Positions 17,602-25,891 of a stretch of DNA of 64,000 bases are shown one piece after another. Source of the stretch: Arcticibacter eurypsychrophilus (GTDB taxonomy: Bacteria > Bacteroidota > Bacteroidia > Sphingobacteriales > Sphingobacteriaceae). The position numbers and the translations under genes are program-made. The stretch spans positions 1 to 64,000 of the forward strand of contig NZ_MDFN01000006.1 of assembly GCF_001730525.1 (NCBI RefSeq), read 5' to 3'. Under the pieces are notes generated by a model, which saw only the letters and a list, made by a program, of their open reading frames with translations, ran no database searches and was not told the DNA's origin. Each line of letters starts with the position of its first letter. Within the stretch, counting starts at the first letter, position 1.

Positions 17602-18618
17602 TTAGACTAGTATTTCTCTACAGGATTGGCCAACTATCAGATCAGCCTGTAAGCAGATGAGTTTATTTACTTTATTTTGGTTAATGAGTTCAATTAAGGT
17701 ATTGAACGCTAACTTTCCCATTTCTTCCAATGGTTGTTTTGAATGAGTGATTGGAGTGTAAAATAATTCAAAAGCTTCCGATTCATCGAAACTAAACACA
17801 GAAATGCCTTCCGGAACCTTAATTTCTTTATTATTCAGCAATTTTAACCCATCAAGTGCAAGCGTATCTGTAGCAAAAAAAATGGCATCAAACGAATCCT
17901 GTTGACTAATAATGTCGGATAGGGCTTTCTCCATATCACCGGATCTACTTTCAGTGTTAATTTCATAAAGCCACTCCTCTTTAATACCCTGCTCATTAAG
18001 TGCATCTCGGTATCCCCGATTGCGTTCAAGTAGGTGAAAGAGGGTAGTTTTGTAATTCACCATAGCTATTTTTTTATGGCCCCTAGCTATAAGATACGAT
18101 GTAGATGTATAGCTAGCCTTATGATTATCTAATGCAATACAGTTAGTCTCCATTTCAGGAAAGATCCTGTCTACTAAAACGAATGGAACATCTGTTTTTT
18201 GTAATTTACGAATTTGGTCCTGCGAGTTCTCTACAGGTACCAGAATGAGGCCATCTACTCTGCGGTTAACAAATACATCGATTAGTTCAGCAAATTTTTC
18301 TTCATTTTCGTTTGAGCTTCCATAAATAACGGTATAATTCTTCTTCTTAGCCTCACTTTCAATGGCCCTGGTAATCCCTGTACTAAAACGGTAATTTATA
18401 TCTGCAACCACCAAACCGATAGTATGCGTTTTTCGCATTTTCAGGCTTTTTGCAATTTGATTGGGCAAATAATTAAGTTCTTTTGCGGCAATTACTATTC
18501 TTTCTGCTGTTTCTTTATTAACCTGCTTCTCAACAGCCTGTCCGTTTAGCACATAAGATACCAGAGCAGTGGAAACACCTACGTGCTGTGCAACATCTTT
18601 AAGATTCACTTTCTTCAT
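17602..18618 (-). CDS. LacI family transcriptional regulator
   Basis: A 338-residue LacI/GalR regulator. The N-terminal HTH and hinge are clear: VNLKDVAQHVGVSTALVSYVLNG, then NYLPNQIAKSLK hinge helix; residues about 60-335 form the periplasmic-binding-like effector domain (TIGLVVADINYRFSTGI, DGLILVPVE, FDAIFFATDTLALDGLKLL). I start at MKKVNLKDVA because the HTH begins within a few residues of the start; an ATG 11 codons upstream is possible. It is transcribed in the same direction as the sugar operon and flanked by two copies of one operator, indicating control of susC and of itself. The effector is likely a fructose- or sucrose-related sugar. Confidence 0.93.
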   Translation of the reverse strand: MKKVNLKDVAQHVGVSTALVSYVLNGQAVEKQVNKETAERIVIAAKELNYLPNQIAKSLKMRKTHTIGLVVADINYRFSTGITRAIESEAKKKNYTVIYGSSNENEEKFAELIDVFVNRRVDGLILVPVENSQDQIRKLQKTDVPFVLVDRIFPEMETNCIALDNHKASYTSTSYLIARGHKKIAMVNYKTTLFHLLERNRGYRDALNEQGIKEEWLYEINTESRSGDMEKALSDIISQQDSFDAIFFATDTLALDGLKLLNNKEIKVPEGISVFSFDESEAFELFYTPITHSKQPLEEMGKLAFNTLIELINQNKVNKLICLQADLIVGQSCREILV

Positions 18619-18660
18619 TTCGGCTAAATTCAGCAATGAATTGTAAAACAATAATAATCA

Positions 18661-18676
18661 CTTTAAACGATTAAAG
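18661..18676. promoter_or_regulatory. LacI-type operator upstream of lacI
   Basis: CTTTAAACGATTAAAG, a 6+4+6 palindrome identical (in reverse orientation) to the core of the operator at 17541-17560. It is 42 bp upstream of the chosen LacI start codon, where it would allow autorepression. Confidence 0.7.
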
Positions 18677-18876
18677 CAAATATTATTTTATACAATTTTT
18701 AAGGCTATACACTTTGATATATGAGTATTTTATCACATAATTACATAGATAGACAGCTGATCCTAATCACTTCTGATTATTGTATCCCGGAATATATATC
18801 ACGGTTGGGTGTGGAGTTACTACATTTGACTGGAGGGAATTTGAAAGACAGATTTAAATAAATTAAATTTGATATT

Positions 18877-19170
18877 ATGAATAAACGTGTGTTTGATGAC
18901 TCCTTTAAAACGATGGCTGTAGAATTAACGCATGCCAAAGGATCAGTTAAAGAGGTAGCCGATGAACTTGGGATAGATCCCAGCCGGCTAAGCAAATAGA
19001 GACGGCTGCAGTCTGCCCCAAAGGAAAGCGCAAGTGCTGAATTAAATGAAGACCAGCGATCCATTAAAAGGCTTCAAAAGGAACTTAAAGAAGCGCAACT
19101 TGAATGTGAAATCCTAAAAAAGGCGGTCGGCATCTTTTCCAGGAGAGACGGGAGATATTCGGATTTATAA
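18877..19170 (+). pseudogene. IS3 orfA with in-frame stop
   Basis: A 97-codon orfA encoding the HTH protein of an IS3-type transposase: MNKRVFDDSFKTMAVEL, AKGSVKEVADELGIDPSRLSK, then a TAG at 18997-18999 where relatives have Trp, then a leucine-rich segment (LNEDQRSIKRLQKELKEAQL). A slippery heptamer A AAA AAG in the zero frame at 19116-19122 would direct -1 frameshifting into orfB, whose frame is open from there. Because of the TAG, the OrfAB fusion transposase cannot be made from the orfA start without suppression. Confidence 0.8.
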
Positions 19171-19202
19171 AAATACACCGAACTATATTTCCTGTTGAAA
19201 AG

Positions 19203-20033
19203 ATGTGTAAAGTACTAAAGGTAAGCACCAGTGGGTACTATTACTGGCTAAAATATCCGGTAAGCTTACGTGCAAAAAAACAAAAAGATCTTTTAGTGGA
19301 AATTAAAAAGATATATGATGATAGTAAACGTTGCTATGGCAGTCCCCGGATCACTGCTGAACTGAAGTCTATCGGGATATTTTCTTCCAGACCAAGAGTG
19401 GCAAGACTGATGCGTAAAGCCAATATCAGGAGCGTGATACGAAAAAGCTATCGGGTGCAAACTACGGATTCTGCGCATACCTATGCAGTAGCAGAAAATC
19501 TCCTCAATAGAGATTTTTCTGCGGACAGGATAGGGCAAAAATGGGTATCGGACCTGACTTATATCCAAACGGATGAGGGCTGGCTCTACCTGACCACTGT
19601 TATTGACCTGGCCGACAGGAAGGTAATTGGATGGGCTACAAGCGAAACGATGAATGCAGGACAAACCAGCGTGGCTGCATGGCAGATGGCCATAAAAAAC
19701 AGGACTGTTACCAATAAACTGATTTTTCATTCGGATAGAGGGATACAATACGCCTGTGAAGAATTCAGGAATCAATTGAAAGGTTTTCCTGTTTCTCAAA
19801 GCATGAGCCGTAAAGGCAATTGCTGGGACAATGCTGTGGCCGAGAGTTTCTTCAAGTCAATAAAAACAGAGATGGTATACCAGATGTGCTTTAAAACCCG
19901 TGCACAGGCTAAACTGGCCATATTCGAATACATTGAGATATGGTATAATAAAAAAAGGAGGCACTCTGCTTTAGGATATTTGACCCCGACTGAATTTGAG
20001 CTACTTTTGGTGAATACTGAAATTACTGCCTAG
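19203..20033 (+). CDS. IS3 family transposase OrfB
   Basis: A 276-residue catalytic subunit with the retroviral-integrase-type core. DDE residues lie in KWVSDLTYIQTDEGWLYL (first Asp), FHSDRGIQYACEEF (second Asp) and NCWDNAVAESFFKSIKTE (Glu), followed by the terminal RRHSALGYLTPTEFE block. The N-terminal helical part (KKIYDDSKRCYGSPRITAEL) is the HTH_21 domain. The ATG at 19203 is internal to a frame open since about 19123, in keeping with production as an OrfAB frameshift product. Confidence 0.93.
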   Translation: MCKVLKVSTSGYYYWLKYPVSLRAKKQKDLLVEIKKIYDDSKRCYGSPRITAELKSIGIFSSRPRVARLMRKANIRSVIRKSYRVQTTDSAHTYAVAENLLNRDFSADRIGQKWVSDLTYIQTDEGWLYLTTVIDLADRKVIGWATSETMNAGQTSVAAWQMAIKNRTVTNKLIFHSDRGIQYACEEFRNQLKGFPVSQSMSRKGNCWDNAVAESFFKSIKTEMVYQMCFKTRAQAKLAIFEYIEIWYNKKRRHSALGYLTPTEFELLLVNTEITA

Positions 20034-20202
20034 AAAAAAATCTCCAGTAAAGTGTTGCAATTCCAATATCAACTTCTATAATAAAGAAAGGAGGCATAAG
20101 TCTTTAAAAAGGCACACACCGCAAGAAAGTTACATATCATTAGCGGCTTAGAATGAAAAGAGAGAATCAAAAAAGAAAACAGGTGTGGAAATGTGGAAAA
20201 CT

Positions 20203-20898
20203 CTAAAAAGAGTTTACAACATTCCCACACCTCAAGCAACAACAATAATATTGAATAATTAACTTTGTACAAATTATTGTCCTAACAATGGGGAGTACTT
20301 TAGGCAAATATAATTTGTATTCGCTGGCAATGATCGTTTTATTATTTTCCGGAAGAGAGATCTTAACTACTGCATTGTTTTTTTCAGCGCATAGCAAAAT
20401 TCCAATGGTTGGGTTTTCAAAATCTTTTTTCTTATAACGGTCATAATAATTAACATACATCTGCAATTGCCCTATATCTTGATGGGTAAATTTAGTTGTC
20501 TTTATTTCCACAATCACAAAGCATTGTAAGAGCCTGTTATAAAAAACCAGGTCAATAAAAAAATCATCACCATCTATATGCAGTCGTTTTTGCCTTTCTA
20601 CAAAAGCAAAACCATTGCCGAGTTATAACAAAAAGTCATGTAAATGAGTGATAATGGCCTGTTCTAAATCTTTTTCGTAATATGATGCCTCTCGGTGTAA
20701 TCCTAAAAATTCAAGGTACATCGGGTCTTTAATGATTTCGTTAGCCTCTGATGGCTGTTTTTCATTTCTTGCTACAGCCACTACGCTCACTTTATCATTG
20801 CTCATAAGTAAGCGTTCCCAAAGGTTGCTATTTATCTGGCATTCTAATTGGCGAGTTGTCCAATTATTTTTCACTGCTTCAGCAACGTAAAACTCTCT
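20203..20898 (-). pseudogene. DUF1016 (YhcG-like) nuclease remnant
   Basis: Remnant of a DUF1016 protein with a PDDEXK nuclease domain. One continuous frame begins without a start at REFYVAEAVKNNWTTRQLE, runs through DPMYLEFLGLHREASYYEKDLE and AIITHLHDFLL, meets a TAA at 20623-20625 where relatives have Glu, and continues LGNGFAFVERQKRLHIDG, DDFFIDLVFYNRLLQCFVIVE and IKTTKFTHQDIGQLQMYVNYY. The catalytic D...VEIK is still readable. The C-terminus diverges after KLYLP, so the last residues are also lost. The N-terminal half (about 150 residues) is deleted. Family members often accompany restriction or defence genes; here the remnant lies beside an IS element. Confidence 0.85.
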
Positions 20899-21076
20899 TT
20901 AATCATGATTATCACACTTTCTCAGGGAGGATATCATGCACGAGTTCTAAAATCTGCATTATAAATTATTGACTACAAAACGTTGCTCCATAACTGGTTT
21001 TGTGTTAAATAGAGTTGTTTTTAGTTAGATGACAAAGGAAACAAGGTGTCTGAAAAAACCACCTTTTTTGAAGAAT

Positions 21077-21487
21077 TTATTTACTAAAGGAACGTTTTAA
21101 TAAAAACAAAGTGGCGGTAACAAAAACGAAGGTGCCAAATACTGATTGCATTAGTAGTCCTACAGGAACCATAGCCGATACAATGTCACCAAACCAACCG
21201 GATAAATAAGAGTAGGTATTAATTATTATATTAGTGGCCATAATTGCAATTGCGAGAAGAAGACCTTGCTTCAGTTTAAACCAAATTAATATCGAAGCAA
21301 AGAGATCAAGGAGGGTTAGGATGTCCCAGTATAGATTTACGTACCAAGGCGCAAGGTGGGATACTGATAAAAAGCCACTAACGATAATATTATATAGATG
21401 GGTAGAGGTTCCAATCAAAAACCCGACACTATAAAAAAATAGGATCATACGCCGAGTTCGATTGTCATCGATCTGATTAATTTTCAT
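21077..21487 (-). CDS. Small four-helix membrane protein
   Basis: A 136-residue protein with about four hydrophobic segments: MILFFYSVGFLIGTSTHLYNI, LYWDILTLLDLFASILIWF, GLLLAIAIMATNIIINTYSY and VPVGLLMQSVFGTFVFVTATLFLL, with basic residues at both ends. I do not recognise a family beyond resembling small uncharacterised Bacteroidota integral membrane proteins. It stands alone with no operon partner. The reading frame has normal composition and a plausible start. Confidence 0.65.
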   Translation of the reverse strand: MKINQIDDNRTRRMILFFYSVGFLIGTSTHLYNIIVSGFLSVSHLAPWYVNLYWDILTLLDLFASILIWFKLKQGLLLAIAIMATNIIINTYSYLSGWFGDIVSAMVPVGLLMQSVFGTFVFVTATLFLLKRSFSK

Positions 21488-21907
21488 CGTTTATTGAAAC
21501 TAACGGTTAAGAGTTTGATTTGTACCCGATTAAGAGCACGTCATTGTCGCCCGAGTACTAAAGTAATTAAAGAAGTAGAAAAAGAACGAGATATATCGCC
21601 CGGGCATAATTTGAACTCCATTTTACCGACGTTTATTTTATGTCCATTCAGTCATTAATTCAAAGGTCTTTTTACTGGTTCCCCAATATTCTTCAAAATA
21701 AACTTATATGTAAGAACAATCCGCCAAAAAAGAACACGAATGGAAAACTATCTAAATCCAGACATTTATAAGTTCGTTCAGTAATTCAAATCCTTCGAAT
21801 TTACATTTGTAATGGTTAAAACATTCGTAAATTCAGCCAAAATGAATTCATGAGGAGTCTATCTTACATTGTCTAAGAAAACGACCTCTTTAGTAAAAAA
21901 TTGATTT
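21488..21907. other. Intergenic region, no clear gene
   Basis: A 420-bp stretch with no complete gene. On the minus strand an open tail near 21640-21700 reads EEYWGTSKKTFELMTEWT before a stop, possibly a gene fragment of unknown family. An inverted repeat GAATTTAC/GTAAATTC spans about 21797-21836 with a 23-nt spacer and could be chance. Confidence 0.3.
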
Positions 21908-22651
21908 TTACTTTGCTAATTTATATCTAAACCCAGAAAAGGAAATGTCGAATGGTCCAGTAGGGGACGGATCGCTGCCTATAGGCGATTCAAACGTTAT
22001 CCTAACTTCATCAAAGGGTTTTGTGGCTTCAATCCCCCATATGTGGGCACCACCCGGTTTGCCAAAGTTTATTTTAAAGCCGCCACCTCCGCCATTCAGG
22101 AACCTGGTGCCTCCACCCTCAGGTACTCTTTGATTAAGCTTGGAGTTCCAAAAACTAACAGTTACCCCAAGCCCTATTCCTTTGTAAGGTGAATTAATCT
22201 CAAGTCCAATTGCAGTCACCATTTTTGACATTTTAATAGTAAAGATGTGATCGGCACTGTTAACAGTAACGATAGATGGATGTTCAGCTGTTACGCGTGG
22301 TACTACAGCCCATAAAGCGGATTTGTCATGAGTTTTTTTTCCTTTACTTTCGAAATACAAAGCCAGATCTTTGTTGCATACGGAATCAAGTAAAGCATTG
22401 TTCTTGTACTTTTCTAAACTCAGTGGCTTCATCTTAAGATAGTTTTTAGTAGCTTGGTAAAAAGCACTAATGGAGTCAATGTAATGATAATTCTCACCCG
22501 TTTCCACCTGATAATAACCAAAATTCCCAGGGTCTAAGGGATGTGCCGATGTCGTTACTGGTTTAAGGTCTACTTGTTCTTCTTTAGAACAAGAGTTCAA
22601 GGTCGCCAATAAGCCTACCGCGACAAGAGAGTGGATAAAGTGTTTTTTCAT
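21908..22651 (-). CDS. Predicted lipoprotein, unknown function
   Basis: A 247-residue lipoprotein: MKKHFIHSLVAVGLLATLNSC, with lipobox LNSC and SKEEQ after the acylated Cys. The mature part has a helical first half (YQATKNYLKMKPLSLEKYKN) and a beta-rich second half with repeated aromatic/glycine strands (GIGLGVTVSFWNSKLNQR, GGGGGFKINFGKPGGAH) that resembles a jelly-roll or fibronectin-like domain. I recognise no family. The first ATG (26 codons upstream) would bury the signal peptide, so the internal start was chosen. Confidence 0.65.
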   Translation of the reverse strand: MKKHFIHSLVAVGLLATLNSCSKEEQVDLKPVTTSAHPLDPGNFGYYQVETGENYHYIDSISAFYQATKNYLKMKPLSLEKYKNNALLDSVCNKDLALYFESKGKKTHDKSALWAVVPRVTAEHPSIVTVNSADHIFTIKMSKMVTAIGLEINSPYKGIGLGVTVSFWNSKLNQRVPEGGGTRFLNGGGGGFKINFGKPGGAHIWGIEATKPFDEVRITFESPIGSDPSPTGPFDISFSGFRYKLAK

Positions 22652-23647
22652 GTTTATATTAGTTTCTGTTCTACGAAAATAAAATTTTATCATTGTACTA
22701 TTGCCAGATGTAAATTGTTGTAACATCAAACTGGCTATATTGGAAATTAGTGTGAAAAAGTGAGAATGTAAGGGTTCAGCTCTTCATCTTAGATTCATTG
22801 ACTGATATGCATCTTAGTTGATAAAAACTTGAAATCCTTATCAAATTCCCGTCTCAATTTATACCGAATAACGGTCGTATCATTGATAAAATAGTATGAC
22901 TTCTTTTTATTTAGTTTTGTTTACTATTCTCGTTATAAACGATTCTAATGTTATATATCAATGCTCAATTTTAAAAAAGCAAAACAAGGTCAACAGCGCT
23001 CATAATTAGTCTACGGCCTCTGATCATCTGCATGGAAAGATGGGGGAAAAATAATAGGTCTGTACTCGAGGCAGCCGTTAGCAAAGAACAATAAGCATGA
23101 AATAATTAAATTTTCCTTTTGGTTTTCACTTAATAATGTTTTAAAGGAAATAAAACTCACGGTTTTATATGTGATTATAAACTGACATTTCTTTTTTTAC
23201 CTCTATCATTATTCCCTCCTTTTGTGATCAAATAAACACTAGTTAATTCATTTCTAGAGTCATGAGATTGAGAATAGGAGCATGATTTTATCAATTATCA
23301 AGAACTCATTTCATTAATCAAACGGTAATTATATTTTTTGATAATGAGTAAATGATAGATATGAACAGTGTATTGAACTATTTAAAACAAAATACAATAA
23401 AGCTTACCCTCACGAATAAGATGTGTTAAGACCACATAATTATAAAATAAACCTTCCTATAAACTATAATTATAATTAGATGAAACAAGCACTTTATTGA
23501 TTATAAAAATTATAATAAAAGTGCTATCATAGGGTATTCTTCGAATTGGACAATTGGAACAAAAAAGCAGCAACATTGGCGACCCTAGACAAGTAATCAG
23601 CTTCGCTTAGTTAGATAATTGGATCATAGCTCCTTTCTTAAACATGA
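22652..23647. other. AT-rich non-coding region of about 1 kb
   Basis: No supported ORF on either strand. The sequence is very AT-rich with many stops. A hairpin at 23489-23524 pairs GCACTTTATT and TTATAA with their near-complements around an AAA loop; without a clear T-tract its role is uncertain. The right end leads into the structured element at 23648-23726. The low coding density beside an IS element and pseudogenes suggests decayed accessory DNA, though unannotated small RNAs are possible. Confidence 0.4.
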
Positions 23648-23726
23648 ACTGAGATTACAGACCTTTTCCTGAGAGGAATAAGTGAAGCAAAGCAAACCTG
23701 TATCAAGTTGACTTCACAATCTCAGT
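23648..23726. ncRNA. Candidate structured RNA, three-way junction
   Basis: A closing stem of 9 bp (ACTGAGATT at 23648-23656 with AATCTCAGT at 23718-23726) encloses two hairpins: CTTTTCCT-GAG-AGGAATAAG (8 bp with one bulge) and GTGAAGCAA...TTGACTTCAC (9 bp with one bulge). All three stems are compatible at once, giving a three-way junction of 79 nt. The fold is possible on either strand; on the minus strand it starts 21 nt after the stop codon of the orphan gene. It has no T-tract, so it is not a simple terminator, and it matches no RNA family I know. Confidence 0.4.
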
Positions 23727-23747
23727 ACATTGCAAAATTAAAACAGC

Positions 23748-24731
23748 CTACAACAAACCAAACCTCTCAACCTTTTTGAATGAAACTCGCTTTCCTGGCA
23801 TAATATCTGGAATCACCTGCTTTGATTTTACCATTTTAGGGTTCAACTTATCCGGTTTTCCAAACCGGGAAACCAGTCCCAGCATCAGGAGATTCCCTTT
23901 GTAAAACATTTCACAGATCTTTTCTTCCCTGCCGAGATAGTTGGATGGTTGCCTTTCAACCTCTTTTAATGGGTAATCAGATGGCTTTACGGATTGAAAA
24001 GCACCGATAATAGCACATGGACTAAACTCTCCACTGTTCAGCAGGATACTTTCACTGGTTTGACTAACAGTAGAATACATCATCAGTGACATGCTTACCA
24101 TTGCAAGGCAATCGTCTGGAACGATTTCGTTAAAGGTGATCAACTGTTCATCGATGGTTTGATAGCCTTCCAGATCAATATCCTGAAAGCCCAGGTTTTC
24201 ATAATACTCTTCCCTGAAGTTAAATGCAACCAGCATTAACCTGATGCGGTGTTTCATATAAGCTCCACTAAGGTTTCGCGGCCTTTTGATGTCGGTTTGA
24301 GTGTTTAGAGAGCCCAATGTAACACTGACCAAACCGTCTGCATTCTTACTTACCGAGTGGCTCATCTGCAGGAATTCTTGAAGTTTGCTGTTCGCATTGA
24401 AGTCCATTCCCTGTAACAGGGATAGATCCCCGTCATGCAAATCCCTCTTTCCTTTCTCTCCGCTTACATTATTTAATATCGACCGGTATACCATTTGTGT
24501 ACTCCTATATGCTGCCGTCCCATCTTTAAAGAAATAAGCAGGTTCAAACGCCTTCCTAATCACTGCCGCTACAGAACTTGAAAGTCCAAACTCAGTAGCG
24601 CTCCTGATTGTCTTTTCTGTTTGCTTAAATGCCTTTGCTTTGCCCTGGATAATGTTCTTTCCCCGGTACTCACGGTAAATCACTGAACCTGCAGTTCCAT
24701 GTACCATTCCTTTTTTATCTATTGTAGCCAT
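23748..24731 (-). CDS. Uncharacterised Bacteroidota protein
   Basis: A 327-residue protein beginning MATIDKKGMVHGTAGSVIYR and then EYRGKNIIQGKAK, AFKQTEKTIRSATEFGLSSS: a G-x-x-G-x-V-x-Y-R...GK...Q-x-K...KQT pattern that I associate with an unnamed family common in Sphingobacteriaceae genomes. No signal peptide, membrane segment or catalytic motif is evident. The composition is normal for a globular protein with many Ser and Met residues in a central beta-rich part (LAMVSMSLMMYSTVSQTSES). The internal ATG was chosen over one 34 codons upstream because the conserved block begins there. Function unknown. Confidence 0.65.
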   Translation of the reverse strand: MATIDKKGMVHGTAGSVIYREYRGKNIIQGKAKAFKQTEKTIRSATEFGLSSSVAAVIRKAFEPAYFFKDGTAAYRSTQMVYRSILNNVSGEKGKRDLHDGDLSLLQGMDFNANSKLQEFLQMSHSVSKNADGLVSVTLGSLNTQTDIKRPRNLSGAYMKHRIRLMLVAFNFREEYYENLGFQDIDLEGYQTIDEQLITFNEIVPDDCLAMVSMSLMMYSTVSQTSESILLNSGEFSPCAIIGAFQSVKPSDYPLKEVERQPSNYLGREEKICEMFYKGNLLMLGLVSRFGKPDKLNPKMVKSKQVIPDIMPGKRVSFKKVERFGLL

Positions 24732-25030
24732 ATCGTTAAAATATATGCTGGTAAAGGAACGATTCAGGAATATCAAAAGCGAAAGTGAGACCAATTTTTC
24801 CGAACTCTTCTCGTATACGTCGAATTCTTCCAAGTTACGCTATAAATTTCGATGAAGGTCAAAATCCTTAACATAACAGAAATACACGATTGCAACTTAT
24901 CGCAAAAACAAACTAATAAAAATCCCGTGAAAGTCCGACTTGAGCTATGCAATACTGGACTCAACTTGGATCCATACTGCATTTTTACTAGACTATTTTA
25001 CTATCAGGTTTACACGAAATGTATCAAACT

Positions 25031-25816
25031 CTAAAATTTCACCTTGAAATCTTCCTTCACCTGTCCCTTCCTGAAAAACACAAGCCCAATCCAAAACAGA
25101 TCAACCGTAACCGTCACCTCCGGATGTGCTTTTATCTCCTCCCACGCTTCCTCCATACCTTTACTCCAATAGATATCGTCGAAAATCAGCACCGAATCCT
25201 CATTAACCTTATCCAAACAAATCTTAAAATAATCCAGCGTAGCCTGCTTCCTATGGTTCCCATCAATAAACACCAAATCCACTGAAGACAACCCTCCAAT
25301 AACTTCCGGAAATACCAAATCAAAATTCCCGGTCAAAATAGATGCATTCTCAATGTGCAGCGATTGCAGGTTTTCACGTGCCACACCAGCAGTCTCCGGA
25401 CACCCTTCAATGCTAACAATCTTCCCTTTTGGCACTGCTTTGGCAAGATATGAGGTGGTTAGACCCAAACATGTTCCAAGCTCTATACTATTAGCGGGTT
25501 GAAATTCGTTTACTAATCTGTATATTAGTTGTGCTAGTTTTGGTGTTTTTAGTGCATTTTTCGCAAGTTGCTTAATTTGCTTTTGTTTGTTATTATTGAC
25601 ATGTGATCCTGCACCCAGATCGGTTATGGTGATAAAGCGTTTATCTTTCAGCAATTGATGCCGGAGTAACTCAATTTCGCTATAGTCTGAACGCGGTTTG
25701 AAGTCATATATCACCTTATCAATCAAATGATAAACAAAGGGAGAATGGACACCATGACGGGTTTTAGCTGTTAAACGGTGTTTGATGTAGGACTTGAGTA
25801 GTTGAAAATTAATCAT
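25031..25816 (-). CDS. Class I SAM-dependent O-methyltransferase-like
   Basis: A 261-residue methyltransferase of the methyltransferase_24/O-methyltransferase group. SAM-binding motif I is SIELGTCLGLTTSYLA (about residues 112-127), motif II is GKIVSIEGCPETAG, and VDLVFIDGNHRKQATLDYF plus LIFDDIYWSKGM are the acidic post-motifs. The N-terminal RHGVHSPFVYHLIDKVIY block is typical of Bacteroidota members. The acceptor is unknown. It is divergent from the transglutaminase-like gene, sharing a short intergenic region. Confidence 0.85.
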   Translation of the reverse strand: MINFQLLKSYIKHRLTAKTRHGVHSPFVYHLIDKVIYDFKPRSDYSEIELLRHQLLKDKRFITITDLGAGSHVNNNKQKQIKQLAKNALKTPKLAQLIYRLVNEFQPANSIELGTCLGLTTSYLAKAVPKGKIVSIEGCPETAGVARENLQSLHIENASILTGNFDLVFPEVIGGLSSVDLVFIDGNHRKQATLDYFKICLDKVNEDSVLIFDDIYWSKGMEEAWEEIKAHPEVTVTVDLFWIGLVFFRKGQVKEDFKVKF

Positions 25817-25891
25817 GAAGGCACAAAATCAGGTAAACGGTTTATTCGTATCGAATAAGAACATAAATGGCCTCAAAAATAGCATAAATCA

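Larger units (their letters stand above)
18812..20065 (+). mobile_element. IS3 family insertion sequence
   Basis: An element of about 1254 bp with overlapping orfA and orfB. Imperfect inverted ends of about 24 bp are visible: left TGGAGTTACTACATTTGACT, right (reverse complement) TGGAATTGCAACACTTTACT, both followed by GGAG. They begin TG and end CA as usual for IS3. I see no 3-4 bp target duplication flanking these ends (GGTG left, ATAT right), so the insertion is old, rearranged or the boundary is slightly off. orfA has an in-frame amber codon; orfB is intact. Confidence 0.85.

Noticed and set aside
18777-19064. Minus-strand ORF across the IS3 left end
   Set aside because: Antisense to orfA and crosses the element boundary; no family match.
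21797-21836. Inverted repeat GAATTTAC/GTAAATTC
   Set aside because: Eight AT-rich pairs with a 23-nt spacer in AT-rich sequence are likely chance and no gene context supports a role.
23661-23726. Possible TPP riboswitch (CTGAGA, then AACCTG followed by ATC)
   Set aside because: The downstream TAATxCC and GCGxAGGGA blocks are absent, and no thiamine gene follows; the CTGAGA forms part of a different hairpin.
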